A stretch of DNA of 32,115 bases from an uncultured Pseudomonadota bacterium (GCA_903885375.1 CAISIK010000050.1:1-32115); one strand, 5' to 3'. Counted from the first letter of the stretch, positions 7,545-17,770 are shown. Translations and numbers: made by a program. Notes: a model not told the origin generated them from the sequence alone.

Positions 7545-9661
7545 AGTGCGTCATCTACTGCCGCGTCAGCACCGACCGCCAACGCGAGGCCGGCACTATC
7601 GAGTCCCAGCGCGAGTTGCTGCTCCTGACAGCGCGCACGAACGACTGGACCGTCGTGTCCGTCGAGGAGGACGACGGCTTCAGCGGCACGGTGCCTGCGT
7701 GGGAGCGGCCCGGCATGAGCCGCGCGCTCAGACTGATCGAGCAGCGGGCGGTGGACTACCTGCTCGTCGTGGACCTTGACCGTACCTCCCGCGCCGAGGA
7801 CCCCTTCGAGCGCGCCATCGTCCGAAAGGCGCTGCGGGACCACGGCGTGTTGCTGGCGACCCCCAAGGGCATCCTCCGGGACATCACGCCCGAGGAGAAG
7901 TTGACTCAGGACATGCTCTCGTCCGTCGCGTCCTACGAGCGGTCCAAGACTCGCGAGCGCACGGTGCGGGGTCGCAAGGACGCGGTGCTGCGGAAGGGGG
8001 GTCGGCCGCTCACGCAGACGCCGCTCGGCTTGCAATGGTCGCCCGAGAAGCACGGGTACATCGCTGAGCCCGGGGAGGCTGCGGTTGTCCGCGAGATCTT
8101 CCGGCTGGCGACGGAGGGGATGGGGCCGCTCCAGATCGAGCGGGAGTTGGTGCGGCGCAACATGCCGTCCAGCCGCATGCAGCGCTACCGCCCGAGGGGG
8201 ACGCCCAAGGGTACGCCGAAGGAGCTGGGCACGAAGTTCATCGTCCGGCGCTCGATCCAGGACATCCTCGCCAACCCGGTGTTCTGCTCGGAGCGCTGGG
8301 CACCGAACCCCGCCTGGGACCCCAACTTCACCGTGTCGGTCGAGCCGGTCGTCACCCGCGAGCAATGGGACGCGGCGAACGCCGCCTTGCGTGGCCGTCC
8401 CCGGCCCGTGGCGCGACCGCTCAAGTACGACTACCTGTTGCGCGCGGTGGTGTGGTGCGCGCATTGCCAGCGGAAAATGCGAGGGCAAACCACGGTCAAG
8501 GACAGGAACATGTACTACCGATGCGAGTTCGCCAACCGGCCCCAGGTGAACTGCGAACGGTGCACAGCCAGGGGGAGCATCCGCGCCGACCAACTGGAGG
8601 CCGTCGTCTGGGGCTACGTCAAGCAGCTCATCACCGAGCCGGGCTACTTCCGGGCTGAGGTCGAGCGCGCGGTGGATGCCGACGCGAAGAAGAACGCCGT
8701 CGGGGCCGACGCCGCGCGTACGCTCCGTGCCGACCTGGAGCGGCTCGCTTTGGAACGCAGCCGCATCCAGACGGCCTTTCGCAAGGGGCTGTACACCGAG
8801 GACGAGTTGGCGACCGAGTTGGAGACGATCGAGCGGGAGCGCGCGCCGCTGCTGAACCGGCTCGAACTGTCCCAGATGGACGAGCGCAATCACGGCGCAC
8901 GCTCCGCCCGGCTCGCCGCTGCGGACAAGCGTCTCGCGTCGATGCGCGTCGCGGTCGAGACGGTGAATCGCGACCAGCAGCGCGCCATCATCGCCGAGCT
9001 GATCCAGCGGGTCACGGTGGACACCGCGACGAGGGAGGTGGAGATCCGGGTGCTCGTCGGGGACGCGCCCGCCACGGACGAGTCGCGGTTGCCCGGAGCG
9101 CCGGACGGAGATGGCGGAGCCGGGCCCGCGCCGCACAGCTCCAAGGGCGGACGACGGCCGGCTCGGCCGGGATCAGAAAGTTACGGGAGCGGAGTCTCTG
9201 GTGGCTGTTGTACCCACCCGCGCCTCGAACGGTCGATCCGCCCATTCAAGGGGTGCAGTCCGCTCCGGCCCCGGCGCTGGCGGCCCCGGTGCCCCCCGTT
9301 CCAACCGAGGCGGTGGCGCCGGTGGCCGCCGTCGTCCCCCGGCGCTCCCCGCCCGCGCCGACCCCCGCGTTCGGACGGGTCCTGGTCGCTGGTGATGCCG
9401 ACGAGGTTCGGCTGGTCGGGCCGGCGGGCACGGTCGCGCCGGGAGAGCGTGTGCCGGCCGGCTCCTGGCAGATCGTGGCCCGGTTCGGCGCGGTGGAGGT
9501 TCGGCCACCCGACCGGGTCACGGTCCCTGCGGATGGCACGGTCCGGGTGCGCTGCCTGCGCGCGGTGGAAAACTGCGTGGTCGGGGAGCAATAGGGAGCC
9601 GCGCAACCGGCACCGGGGCGGGAGCTCCCGGTCCAGGGTCCGTCCTCGCGACCCCCCGTGA
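7541..9661 (+). CDS. Large serine recombinase (resolvase/invertase N-terminus, zinc ribbon, coiled coil)
   Basis: ATG 7541 overlaps the XRE stop and has a strong ribosome site (GGGAGAAAAGCC). The N-terminus MKCVIYCRVSTDRQ holds the catalytic Ser10 and its Arg neighbours; LVVDLDRTSRAEDPF is a second resolvase signature. A Recombinase domain (about 165-285) follows, then a zinc ribbon (about 306-341, CAHC then YRC and CERC) and a coiled coil (about 395-500), the order of phiC31-like and TndX-like integrases. Homology appears to end near residue 540 (about position 9160-9180). The last 160 residues are Arg/Pro/Trp-rich and are an out-of-frame reading of the relic at 9208-9594. The frame therefore seems to continue past the element's right end, and the true C-terminus in the excised circle may differ. 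It probably catalyses integration and excision of the 4.9-9.2 kb element. Confidence 0.85.
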   Translation: MKCVIYCRVSTDRQREAGTIESQRELLLLTARTNDWTVVSVEEDDGFSGTVPAWERPGMSRALRLIEQRAVDYLLVVDLDRTSRAEDPFERAIVRKALRDHGVLLATPKGILRDITPEEKLTQDMLSSVASYERSKTRERTVRGRKDAVLRKGGRPLTQTPLGLQWSPEKHGYIAEPGEAAVVREIFRLATEGMGPLQIERELVRRNMPSSRMQRYRPRGTPKGTPKELGTKFIVRRSIQDILANPVFCSERWAPNPAWDPNFTVSVEPVVTREQWDAANAALRGRPRPVARPLKYDYLLRAVVWCAHCQRKMRGQTTVKDRNMYYRCEFANRPQVNCERCTARGSIRADQLEAVVWGYVKQLITEPGYFRAEVERAVDADAKKNAVGADAARTLRADLERLALERSRIQTAFRKGLYTEDELATELETIERERAPLLNRLELSQMDERNHGARSARLAAADKRLASMRVAVETVNRDQQRAIIAELIQRVTVDTATREVEIRVLVGDAPATDESRLPGAPDGDGGAGPAPHSSKGGRRPARPGSESYGSGVSGGCCTHPRLERSIRPFKGCSPLRPRRWRPRCPPFQPRRWRRWPPSSPGAPRPRRPPRSDGSWSLVMPTRFGWSGRRARSRRESVCRPAPGRSWPGSARWRFGHPTGSRSLRMARSGCAACARWKTAWSGSNREPRNRHRGGSSRSRVRPRDPP
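9208..9594 (+). pseudogene. 3' relic of a Ser/Thr-kinase-like protein (Pro/Ala linker plus PEGA-like C-terminal domain)
   Basis: This frame, different from the recombinase frame that overlaps it, reads as protein: a Pro/Ala/Val linker (APALAAPVPPVPTEAVAPVA), then a compact beta-rich domain (GRVLVAGDADEVRLVGPAG, PAGSWQIVARFG, VPADGTVRVRCLRAVENCVV). Such Pro-rich linkers and PEGA-like domains end many myxobacterial-type Ser/Thr kinases. No proper start or kinase domain is present; only TTG 9208 is available. I infer that the 5' part was removed or displaced when the recombinase element inserted. It does not continue on the left flank within this window. The kinase assignment is tentative, but the coding quality is better than in the overlapping recombinase tail. 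Confidence 0.5.
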
Positions 9662-9842
9662 GCCCGGTGGTGATACATGGAAATAGACAACGTTCGGCAA
9701 TGACTTTGAGCGACGTGACTGCTCTTCGGGCATGACGCGAGCGCGATGCGTACCTCGGCTGCGGCGATGCCTCCCTGGACTTCGTACGGTTGGCGAGGGG
9801 GGCGCGCAAGCACCTCCGACGGGCGCCGAGCTACGAGGCCGC
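9595..9842. other. Intergenic segment before the acetyltransferase
   Basis: About 250 bases with no supported gene. It contains a small GC palindrome (GGGAGCTCCC near 9620) and a less GC-rich patch near 9670-9710. No tRNA fold or clear promoter was found. Confidence 0.4.
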
Positions 9843-10367
9843 ATGGAACCGCCCGCCACCGTCAGCATCCCCCGCGTGCGCACGCCTCGCCTCCTCCTTC
9901 GGGAGGCCCGCCGCGGCGACTTCGAGGGCGCCGCCGCCTTCGATGCCGACCCCGAGGCGATGCTTCACCTCGGCGGGCCGGTCGACCGCCGGGAGGCCTG
10001 GCGGCGTTTCCTGCTCGGCGCTGGGAGCTGGGTCGTTCAGGGGATGGGCTGGTGGTCCGTGGAGATCGATACAGGGGAATGTGTCGGCACTGTTGGCTTG
10101 TTTCGCCGTGAATCTGCGCCGGAGGTGGAGATGGGCTGGATGGTGTATCGGCCGTGGTGGGGGAGGGGAATCGCGTCGGAGGCCACGGCAGCCGCCATCC
10201 AGTACGGGGTGCAGGCCTGGGGGCTCACGCAGGTCATCGCCCATGTGGACGAGGGAAACGACGCCTCCGCGCGGGTGGCGCTCAAGCTCCGGATGCGCTG
10301 CGTGGGGGAGGTGGACTTCTACGGACACCCCGTGCGGCGCTACGAGTGGACGGCCTCGGCGCGCTGA
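9843..10367 (+). CDS. GNAT-family N-acetyltransferase (RimJ/RimL type)
   Basis: About 174 residues from ATG 9843, preceded by an ACGAGG site. The frame is open upstream to 9732, but those residues do not fit the family. The order is typical of RimJ/RimL-like GNAT proteins: RVRTPRLLLREARRGDFEG at the N-terminus, a central beta sheet (CVGTVGLFRRE), then the acetyl-CoA region YRPWWGRGIASEA and the final IAHVDEGNDASARVALKLRM helix. The canonical (R/Q)xxGxG/A appears as WWGRGIA. It would transfer acetyl from acetyl-CoA to an amino group of a protein N-terminus, an antibiotic or a small metabolite; the substrate cannot be told. Its last 28 bases overlap the convergent prmC gene. Confidence 0.85.
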   Translation: MEPPATVSIPRVRTPRLLLREARRGDFEGAAAFDADPEAMLHLGGPVDRREAWRRFLLGAGSWVVQGMGWWSVEIDTGECVGTVGLFRRESAPEVEMGWMVYRPWWGRGIASEATAAAIQYGVQAWGLTQVIAHVDEGNDASARVALKLRMRCVGEVDFYGHPVRRYEWTASAR

Positions 10368-11200
10368 CCGATCACCACCCGCTGCACCCCGCCGAGGTCG
10401 GCGTGCAGCGTGATGCGCGCGAAGCCCGCAGCCTCCACCAGCGCGGCCACCTCCGGCGCCTGCCCGTACCCCACCTCGAACGCCACGCCGCGCTGCGCGC
10501 GCGCCGACGCCTCCTGGACGAGCGCGCGGTACACGTCGAGCCCATCGGGCCCGCCATCGAGCGCCAGCCGCGGCTCCTGATCGCGCACTTCGGGGGCGAG
10601 CCCTTCGATGTCGGCGCTGGGGATGTAGGGCGGGTTGCTCACCACCCAGTCGATGCGGCGCGCGGCGGGCACCGGCGCGAGAAGGGAGCCGCGGAGCACC
10701 GCCACGCGCTCCTTGAGGCCGAGCGCCTCGACGTTTTCGCGGGTGAAGGTGAGGGGTGCCTCCGCCTTGTCGATGGCATAGAGGCGCAACAGGGGGCGTT
10801 CGGCCGCGAGGGTCAGACCGATGCAGCCGGAGCCCGAGCCCACGTCGGCCACGAAGCACTCCTCGTTGACCGGCAGGAGCGGGAGGAGGGCCTCGATGAG
10901 CGTTTCCGTGTCGGGGCGGGGCACCAGCACCCCCGGACCCACCCGGAAGTCGCGCCCGTAGAACTCCCGACTGCCCACGATCCAGGCGAGGGGCTCACGG
11001 TTGCCGCGGCGGCGCACCAGCACGCGGATGGGCTCGAGCTCCTCTTGGAGCAGCGGGCGGTCGAAGGCGAGGTACACCTGCACCCGGTCGAGCCCGAGGG
11101 CGTGGCCGATGAGCAGCTCGGCATCGAGCCGCGCGGAAGGGATGCCCCGGCTCTTGAAGTAGGCGGCGGTGGACATCAGCACCTCCACCAGCGGCTTCAT
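10340..11200 (-). CDS. prmC: Peptide chain release factor N5-glutamine methyltransferase PrmC (HemK)
   Basis: 286 residues, normal for PrmC. The S-adenosylmethionine loop DVGSGSG lies at 119-125, and the catalytic NPPY motif that binds the target Gln amide is at 189-192. The N-terminal helical domain (MKPLVEVLMSTAAYFKSRGI) matches the release-factor recognition domain, which favours ATG 11200. An internal ATG at 11176 has a better ribosome site (GGAGGTGCTG) and is a credible alternative. PrmC methylates the Gln of the GGQ motif of RF1 and RF2; its RF1 substrate is encoded 14 bases upstream, the usual prfA-prmC pair. Confidence 0.95.
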   Translation of the reverse strand: MKPLVEVLMSTAAYFKSRGIPSARLDAELLIGHALGLDRVQVYLAFDRPLLQEELEPIRVLVRRRGNREPLAWIVGSREFYGRDFRVGPGVLVPRPDTETLIEALLPLLPVNEECFVADVGSGSGCIGLTLAAERPLLRLYAIDKAEAPLTFTRENVEALGLKERVAVLRGSLLAPVPAARRIDWVVSNPPYIPSADIEGLAPEVRDQEPRLALDGGPDGLDVYRALVQEASARAQRGVAFEVGYGQAPEVAALVEAAGFARITLHADLGGVQRVVIGQRAEAVHS

Positions 11201-11214
11201 CGGGCCGGACAGGG

Positions 11215-12306
11215 CTACCTGCCTTCGGCCTGACGCAGCGCTTCGGCCTGGAAGTAGCCCAGCACCGCGCCGATCAGCTCGTCGAGATCACCTTCGATGA
11301 CCTTGTCCAGCTTGTAGAGCGTGAGCGTGCTGCCCGCCTCGTCGATCACCCGATGATCGGTGATGCGGTTCTGGGGGTAGTTGTAGGTGCGGATGCGCTC
11401 CGCACGGTCGCCCGTGCCGACCTGCGACTTGCGGTCGGCTGCTTCGGCGGCATCGCGCTCCGAGCGCTCCTTCTCGAGGAGGCGGGCGGAGAGCACCTTC
11501 ATCGCCTTGGCCTTGTTCTTGGTCTGCGACTTCTCATCCTGGCAGATCACCACGAGCCCGCTGGGGATGTGCACGATGCGCACCGCCGAGTCGGTGGTGT
11601 TTACCGACTGGCCACCCGGACCGCCGGCGCGGAACACATCGATCCGCAGGTCCTTGTCGGCGATGTTGATCTCCACCTCCTCGGGCTCCGGGAGGATGGC
11701 GACCGTGGCGGTGGAGGTGTGGATGCGGCCCTGCGCCTCGGTGAGCGGCACCCGCTGAACACGGTGCACGCCCGACTCGTACTTCAGGAAGCGGTAGGCG
11801 GTTTCGCCGGTGAGGGAGGCGATGACCTCCTTGAAGCCGGAGGCCGTACCGCCCACGAAGACCTCGCTCTGCGAGAGGATTTCGAGGCGCCACCCCATCT
11901 TGTCGGCGTAGCGCAGGTACATCCGGAAGAGGTCGGCGGCAAAGAGCGCCGCCTCATCCCCGCCGGTGCCCGCGCGGATTTCGAGCAGGAGGGGGCGGCC
12001 CTCGTACTTGTCGCGCGGGAGCATCATGAGGCGGAGGTCCTGCTCCAGCTGGGGCAGTCGTGCATCGATGCGCGCCTTCTCGGCCTCGGCCTCCTCCCGC
12101 ATGTCGGGGTCGGCCAGCATCTCCTTCAGGTCGACCCGCTCGGCCTCGAGCTTCGCGATCTCGCGCGAGAGGTCCACCATGCGGGTGACCTCGGCGTGCT
12201 CGCGGCTGGCCTCCCGAAAAAGGTCGCGCTTGCCCGCCAGCGCAGGGTCCATGAGTTGTCGATCGAGCTCACCGAGGCGAGCCTCGAACTCTTCGAGTCG
12301 AAACAC
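11215..12306 (-). CDS. prfA: Peptide chain release factor 1
   Basis: 363 residues, full length. It starts at GTG 12306 behind a GGGGGAG ribosome site. The GGQ catalytic loop (GGPGGQSVNTTDSAV) has GGQ at 231-233. The codon-reading tripeptide is PLT (187-189) in RVPLTEAQGRIHTSTATV; this PxT form marks RF1 (UAA/UAG), whereas RF2 has SPF. The N-terminal coiled domain and the C-terminal DHRV region are intact. It terminates translation and is methylated by the product of the adjacent prmC. A stable hairpin lies between rpmE2 and this gene and may set its expression relative to the upstream cistrons. Confidence 0.97.
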   Translation of the reverse strand: MFRLEEFEARLGELDRQLMDPALAGKRDLFREASREHAEVTRMVDLSREIAKLEAERVDLKEMLADPDMREEAEAEKARIDARLPQLEQDLRLMMLPRDKYEGRPLLLEIRAGTGGDEAALFAADLFRMYLRYADKMGWRLEILSQSEVFVGGTASGFKEVIASLTGETAYRFLKYESGVHRVQRVPLTEAQGRIHTSTATVAILPEPEEVEINIADKDLRIDVFRAGGPGGQSVNTTDSAVRIVHIPSGLVVICQDEKSQTKNKAKAMKVLSARLLEKERSERDAAEAADRKSQVGTGDRAERIRTYNYPQNRITDHRVIDEAGSTLTLYKLDKVIEGDLDELIGAVLGYFQAEALRQAEGR

Positions 12307-12331
12307 AGGACGCTCCCCCGCAACGCACGAA

Positions 12332-12360
12332 GCCCCCGACGCCGTGAGGCGGTCGGGGGC
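12332..12360 (-). terminator. Stable GC hairpin between rpmE2 and prfA
   Basis: GCCCCCGAC pairs perfectly with GTCGGGGGC, with a further GCC/GGC step beyond a one-base bulge and a loop GTGA on the plus strand. No T-run follows on the minus strand (TTCGTGCG), so it is a weak intrinsic terminator, an attenuator or an mRNA-processing/stability element rather than a classic terminator. Confidence 0.5.
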
Positions 12361-12375
12361 CCCGTTCGCTCGCAG

Positions 12376-12621
12376 CTACTTCGCGATGTTGTACTTCTTG
12401 TTGAACCGATCGACACGACCGGCCACGGAGATCGCGCGCTGCTTGCCCGTGTAGAACGGGTGGCTGGCGGAGCTGATGTCCACGTTGATGATGTAGTGCG
12501 ACACGCCATCGATGTCGCGGCTGGACTTCGAGGTGAGCGTGGAGCGGCTCACGAACTCGACGCCCGCGCCCGAGTCAACGAAAACGACGGGGTGGAGGGC
12601 GGGGTGGATCTCGGCTTTCAT
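12376..12621 (-). CDS. rpmE2: 50S ribosomal protein L31 type B
   Basis: 81 residues beginning MKAEIHPALHPVVFVDS with the L31 signature ISSASHPFYTGKQ. It lacks the four zinc-ligand cysteines of type A L31, which makes it the zinc-independent type B form (rpmE2/ykgM). The start is supported by TGAGGATTCA before ATG 12621. In many bacteria L31 sits between rho and prfA, as here. Use of the type B form suggests either zinc-independent ribosomes or a second L31 elsewhere. A zinc-uptake repressor site was not recognised upstream. Confidence 0.96.
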   Translation of the reverse strand: MKAEIHPALHPVVFVDSGAGVEFVSRSTLTSKSSRDIDGVSHYIINVDISSASHPFYTGKQRAISVAGRVDRFNKKYNIAK

Positions 12622-12648
12622 TGAATCCTCAGGATGCGGAAGCGCGCG

Positions 12649-13746
12649 CTAATCACCTGTTGGGGCGCCTTTGTCAAGCAGGTCGCGGCGTTCCGTGAGC
12701 GAGAGGTGCGGATCGAGGCCGCCGTACTGGTCGAGCACGAGGCGGTGGTTCTCGATCCCGGCCAGCTCGGCGCACAGGCTGTCTTCGCGGTCGAGCACCG
12801 CTACGATCGTGACGCTACCGCCCTCCTCGAGGTTTCGGGCCGCGGCGAGGATGCGCCGGGCGCGCTGCACGATCGCGGCATCCACGCCCGCCACGAGGCG
12901 ACCGGTGGCGGGCACGGCCCCGGCGGCGCTGCGTACGAGGCGGGTCACCGAGTCGAAGAGCACCACGGCATCGCCCCCGGCCTCCGCGCAGCGTTTGGCC
13001 CGCTCGATGACCATCTCGGCCACCTGCAGGTGGCGCGACTCGGCCTCATCGAAGGTGGTGGCGGCCACATCGCCCGGCAAGCCCCGCTGGCCCTCGGTGA
13101 CATCCTCCGGCCGCGCCGCGATGAGGAGCGTGAAGAGGCGCGCTTCGGGGTAGTTCTCCCCGAGCCCGCTCGCGATGGCCTGGAGCATCCCCGCGACACC
13201 GGCGCGCCCGTGCGCCTGGAGGAAGGTGCGCTGGCCAAAACCCATCGGCGCGATCTGGTCGACCTGACGAACGGGGCTGGAACCGCCGCTGCCCACGCCG
13301 AGCAGGATGCGCCGGGTGGGGTGTACGGGGGTGAGGTTGTCGAAGAAGACCTTCTCGCGCGCGGCATCGGGGGTGTCGGCGTTGACCGCCTCCACCTTGA
13401 TGAGGGCGAAGTAGCGCTCGTTCTCCTTCGGCGCGCGCACCTGGCCGCGCAGGATGTCGCCCGTGCGGAGGTTGAAGCGCCGGATCTGCGAGGGGCTCAC
13501 GTAGATGTCGTCGGCGCCGGGCAGGTAGCCGTACTCGGCGGCCCGCAGGAAGCCGAAGCCATCGGGGAGGATTTCGAGGACCCCCTCCCCATCGCTCGTG
13601 TTGGTGGGGCTCGAGGTGCGGAGGATGGCCGCGATGAGCTCCTGCCGACGCAGGCTGGACGCGTTCTCCACGTTGGCCCCCCGCGCGGTTTCGAGGAGCT
13701 CGGGCAGCGTGAGCGAGCGCAGGGTGGTCGGTTCGGGGGTGGGCAT
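12649..13746 (-). CDS. Rho-like protein with intact RNA-binding domain but degenerate ATPase
   Basis: 365 residues against about 419 for E. coli Rho. The primary RNA-binding (cold-shock-like) domain is conserved: GVLEILPDGFGFLR, DDIYVSPSQIRRFNLRTGD and ERYFAL. The ATPase half aligns throughout but has lost its chemistry. The P-loop APPKAGKT is AHGRAGVA (178-185), so both the Lys and Thr are missing. The catalytic DERPEEVTE is AARPEDVTE (Ala210-Ala211), and the arginine finger in SGTR is SLTE (about 349-352). The last roughly 50 residues of the family are absent. Walker B Asp265 remains in LFDSVTRL. Rho normally unwinds RNA as a hexamer and ends transcription. This copy should bind RNA, and perhaps oligomerise or co-assemble with true Rho, but should not translocate. 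It lies in the usual rho-rpmE-prfA-prmC order. No Shine-Dalgarno is seen; the leader is almost pure C. Confidence 0.9.
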   Translation of the reverse strand: MPTPEPTTLRSLTLPELLETARGANVENASSLRRQELIAAILRTSSPTNTSDGEGVLEILPDGFGFLRAAEYGYLPGADDIYVSPSQIRRFNLRTGDILRGQVRAPKENERYFALIKVEAVNADTPDAAREKVFFDNLTPVHPTRRILLGVGSGGSSPVRQVDQIAPMGFGQRTFLQAHGRAGVAGMLQAIASGLGENYPEARLFTLLIAARPEDVTEGQRGLPGDVAATTFDEAESRHLQVAEMVIERAKRCAEAGGDAVVLFDSVTRLVRSAAGAVPATGRLVAGVDAAIVQRARRILAAARNLEEGGSVTIVAVLDREDSLCAELAGIENHRLVLDQYGGLDPHLSLTERRDLLDKGAPTGD

Positions 13747-13794
13747 GGGGGGGGGAGGGGGCGGGAGGGTGCCGCGGGGAGCGGCGGGGGGCGA
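13747..13794 (-). promoter_or_regulatory. Extremely C-rich, G-poor leader of the rho-like gene (rut-like)
   Basis: Read on the minus strand, the 48 bases before ATG 13746 are overwhelmingly C, with runs of 5-8 C including eight directly before the start codon, and very few G or A. Rho primary sites bind C-rich, unstructured RNA, and the E. coli rho leader is autoregulated by Rho. There is no ribosome-binding motif. A role as an RNA target for Rho or for this Rho-like protein is an inference. Confidence 0.4.
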
Positions 13795-14115
13795 CTAGCG
13801 GAAGCAGTCGCGGAGGAGGGCGAGCAGGGCCACATCGCTGGTCTTGAAGCGACCGCGGGCGATGTCGAGCGCGCCAGGGGCCTGGCGCTGGAGGAGGAGC
13901 TTCTCGAAGACGTCGGGGTGGGACTTGATCACGCAGTCGGCGCCTTCCACCTTGCCGGCGGTGATCGTGCACGCCGCCGGCTCGAGCCGCATGGTGTACT
14001 TCGCATCGCCGATGCTCAGGTAGTACGTGAGCGGGCGCGGCACCCGGTTCGGGATGTACCGCCGGGTCATCTCCGCGACCAGTTGGTCGTGCGGCTGGGG
14101 GCCGGGGTGAGCCAT
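13795..14115 (-). CDS. SCP2 sterol-binding-domain protein
   Basis: 106 residues beginning MAHPGPQPHDQLVAEMTRRY, almost entirely one SCP2 fold: YYLSIGDAKYTMRLEP, then ACTITAGKVEGADCVIKSHP, and a final helix with LDIARGRFKTSDVALLALLRD. SCP2 domains bind lipids, fatty acids or other hydrophobic ligands; bacterial single-domain forms have no fixed role. A GAGG site precedes the start. It is the first gene of the minus-strand run leading into rho-like, rpmE2, prfA and prmC, 48 bases ahead of rho-like, so it may be co-transcribed with translation genes without a functional link. A weak -10 (TAGATT) lies about 20 bases upstream. Confidence 0.8.
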   Translation of the reverse strand: MAHPGPQPHDQLVAEMTRRYIPNRVPRPLTYYLSIGDAKYTMRLEPAACTITAGKVEGADCVIKSHPDVFEKLLLQRQAPGALDIARGRFKTSDVALLALLRDCFR

Positions 14116-17000
<2,885 letters not shown>

Positions 17001-17004
<4 letters not shown>

Positions 17005-17684
17005 AAGCTGCTGCCGAGGCTCACGCGGATCATTGACTCCGCGCCGAGGGAGCCATCACACGCGAGGAAGAGGCGGGGCGACTCGGTGCCCGGGCCGCGG
17101 AGGGAAGCGCCGAGGAGCGTGAAGCCGCCCACGACGCTCGCGGGGATGGGCGCGCCGAGGGGCACGGCCACCTCGTTCTTCAGGAGCGAGAGATCGTCGG
17201 CCCCGGTGATGACGAGCTCCGCACCCACCCAGCTCACGAACTCATCATCGGGGAGGCCGAAACGTGCGGCGCCGCCGGGGCGCACGCCCCACCGCCGACC
17301 GGTGTTGCTGCTGCCGGACTCGGCATACCCGTACACGCCGCCCACCCAGGCCATCGCGCCTACCTGCTGCCTGGGCCGCAGGTTGAGGAAGAGGCCGCCA
17401 TCGCCCCCGAAGCCCTCGCCCGTGAACTCGGCCTGCGCCACCTGCACGGACTCCGTGCCCGCGTGCAGCCAGGCCCCGAGGAGCGGCGTGACCTGGAGGC
17501 CCAGCGTGCCCCCCCAGCCGCCGCGGTGGCGCACGGCGGCGCAGTTGCCCCCGTCCGCACAGTCGAGGTCGACGAGCGAGTCGGCGCTCTGGTTGGCGGA
17601 GACGGCCAGCGAGAGGGCGAACCCCTCCCCGGCCAGCTGGGGGAGCGGCGGGGCGGCGAGGGCATGTGCGAGCAGGATCAGCAC
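17001..17684 (-). CDS. Predicted outer-membrane beta-barrel protein
   Basis: 227 residues from GTG 17684. MLILLAHALAA is a short signal peptide. The mature part alternates short amphipathic strands with Gly/Asn turns (LSLAVSANQS, GTLGLQVTPLL, GAMAWVGGVYGY, WVGAELVITG, VVGGFTLLGASLRG). It ends RVSLGSSF, with a terminal Phe as required for recognition by the BAM machinery. One Cys pair (LDCADGGNC) could form a disulfide. Size and pattern suggest an 8-10-stranded barrel. No specific family is recognised. It is divergent from the sulfatase-like gene, with 86 bases between them. Confidence 0.65.
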
Positions 17685-17770
17685 GCCCGGCGGGTATCCG
17701 ATGGCTCCGCCCGAAGCACGGACAAACCCTGACCCCGTGGCCGTTGCCGGCGTCCGGACGGTGCGCTACC

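Larger units (their letters stand above)
4850..9210. mobile_element. Integrated element: repressor, ParA-like/RHH partition pair, XRE regulator, serine recombinase
   Basis: Two divergent arms share a 100-bp control region (6837-6935). The minus arm carries a Cro/CI-type repressor, a small ORF, the 11-bp repeats, a ParA-like ATPase and an RHH protein. The plus arm carries an XRE regulator and a large serine recombinase at the extreme right. A truncated host-like coding relic begins immediately to the right. Boundaries are approximate: I found no convincing direct repeat between the two ends, and serine integrases need only a 2-3 bp shared core. No replication, conjugation or phage structural gene is present, so it looks like a minimal integrative element or the remnant of a larger one. 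Confidence 0.6.

Noticed and set aside
194..9240. 12-bp inverted match GGGCGGATCGAC (about 195-206) and GTCGATCCGCCC (about 9231-9242)
   Set aside because: It is a single short GC-rich match in opposite orientation and cannot be attL/attR of a serine recombinase; a match of this length is not surprising in this DNA.
9595..9842. Possible tRNA or small RNA in the gap after the kinase relic
   Set aside because: No cloverleaf, T-loop consensus or terminal CCA could be traced.
10154..11233. Long plus-strand frames over prmC, prfA and the rho-like gene
   Set aside because: They are His/Gly/Arg-rich mirror frames of conserved minus-strand genes, a usual effect of high GC content.
17666..17770. Earlier start for the sulfatase-like gene
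   Set aside because: The added 35 residues contain no signal sequence and overlap the divergent OMP start; GTG 17771 begins a proper lipoprotein signal.
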